Below, in pieces: positions 63,691-64,000 of a DNA stretch of 64,000 nt. The number at the start of each line of letters is the position of its first letter. The first letter of the stretch is position 1. The position numbers and the translations under genes were made by a program. This DNA is from Parasphingorhabdus cellanae (GTDB lineage: Bacteria; Pseudomonadota; Alphaproteobacteria; Sphingomonadales; Sphingomonadaceae), in contig NZ_CP071794.1 of NCBI RefSeq assembly GCF_017498565.1, positions 744,001 to 808,000 on the forward strand, in the 5' to 3' direction. Under the pieces are notes generated by a model. That model had not been told where the DNA came from and did not search any database. It was given only the letters and a program-made list of their open reading frames with translations.

Positions 63691-64000
63691 ATGACCAACA
63701 CTCTCGCCAATCCTCTCACCCTGCCCTGCGGCGCCATATTACCCAATCGCATCGGTAAAGGCGCAATGACCGAGGGAATGGCAACGCCCGATGGTGTCCC
63801 TACCCCGGAACTCGAACGGCTCTATGGCATCTGGTCCGATGGCGGTGCCGGGATGTTGCTCAGCGGGAACATCCAGATCGACCGCGATCATCTGGAACGC
63901 CCCGGCAATGTTGTGATCGACCAGCCAGCCGATGACGTCATGATGGCAGCACTGAAAAGCTGGGCCGCAGTTGCCACCCGCAATGGCAATCATTTTTGGG
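63691..64000 (+). CDS. Old Yellow Enzyme-family oxidoreductase, 5' part
   Basis: The first 103 codons of an NADH:flavin oxidoreductase (OYE) family protein, cut by the window edge. It opens TLANPLTLPCGAILPNRIGK, then AMTEGMATPDGVPTPELERL with the conserved first barrel strand and YGIWSDGGAGMLLSGNIQI, typical of OYE-type FMN-binding TIM barrels. GGGG sits upstream of the ATG. The ligand and substrate are unknown. The start is well supported; the end is outside. Confidence 0.88.
   Translation, partial: MTNTLANPLTLPCGAILPNRIGKGAMTEGMATPDGVPTPELERLYGIWSDGGAGMLLSGNIQIDRDHLERPGNVVIDQPADDVMMAALKSWAAVATRNGNHFW

Overview
The window looks like a piece of an alphaproteobacterial chromosome, most likely from Sphingomonadales (Sphingopyxis/Sphingorhabdus-like). 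This is inferred from gene content: a crtY-crtI-crtB carotenoid operon, a SciP (DUF1153) homologue, an amidase-PBP1A pair divergent from RNase E, BKACE and MipA/OmpV genes, and many families common in sphingomonads. Base composition is moderate in GC. There is no rRNA, no insertion sequence, no phage module, no CRISPR array and no obvious genomic island. It reads as ordinary chromosome with accessory patches.

Layout. 1-3.3 kb: cell-wall genes on the minus strand (mrcA, cut by the window edge, preceded by a frameshifted AmiC-type amidase). 3.8-8.9 kb: rne, a periplasmic M48 metalloprotease with TPRs, and a DsbA-type oxidoreductase. 9.2-11.3 kb: rlmE and ppx/gppA on the minus strand, then tRNA-Gln. 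11.3-13.3 kb: a TIGR03032 protein, a small membrane protein and a PilZ protein. 13.2-15.2 kb: a TelA/XpaC-like pair. 15.3-19.3 kb: tesA back to back with a YbbA/YbbP ABC system. 19.3-23.3 kb: a bile-acid-symporter-like transporter, a family 2 glycosyltransferase and typA. 23.4-26.7 kb: an MBL-fold lipoprotein and small membrane or DUF proteins; two of these (DUF805, DUF3297) have matching leader modules. 26.7-31.7 kb: lipid-type metabolism (SDR, enoyl-CoA hydratase, two tandem HSL-family esterases, a GFA protein, a FabH-like synthase). 31.8-37.6 kb: ung, DUF3008, DUF962, a hydrolase, cspA, DUF3429, a lipoprotein, an ion-channel-like protein, DoxX and a second GFA protein. 37.6-40.4 kb: cyclase family, EthD, hotdog, DUF2945 and a tiny exported peptide. 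40.7-46.6 kb: a 551-residue protein of unknown family, a racemase-like protein, a lipoprotein, BKACE, a GGDEF cyclase and a lipocalin. 46.7-50.9 kb: a barrel-type surface lipoprotein, a MEST-like hydrolase, a coiled-coil exported protein, a HEAT-like protein and a REP-type repeat. 50.7-54.6 kb: thiC under a TPP riboswitch, an EAL protein and sciP. 54.9-60.8 kb: MipA/OmpV, DUF2141, a sterol-desaturase-type hydroxylase and crtYIB. 60.8-64 kb: an inositol-monophosphatase-family phosphatase, PmbA/TldE, a membrane protein and the start of an Old Yellow Enzyme.

How the genes work together. The crt genes would make phytoene, desaturate it and cyclise lycopene to beta-carotene; the divergent desaturase-type enzyme is a candidate for later oxygenation. 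GGDEF, EAL and PilZ proteins give a scattered c-di-GMP set, and SciP suggests CtrA-type cell-cycle control. No clear new multi-gene system was found. The most interesting observations are the homopolymer frameshift in the amidase, the roughly 107-nt overlap between the desaturase and DUF2141 genes, the paired leaders before DUF805 and DUF3297, the altered ion-channel filter, and the unassigned 551-residue protein.

Start sites were often moved inward from the longest frame to the start with a good Shine-Dalgarno sequence; each case is noted.
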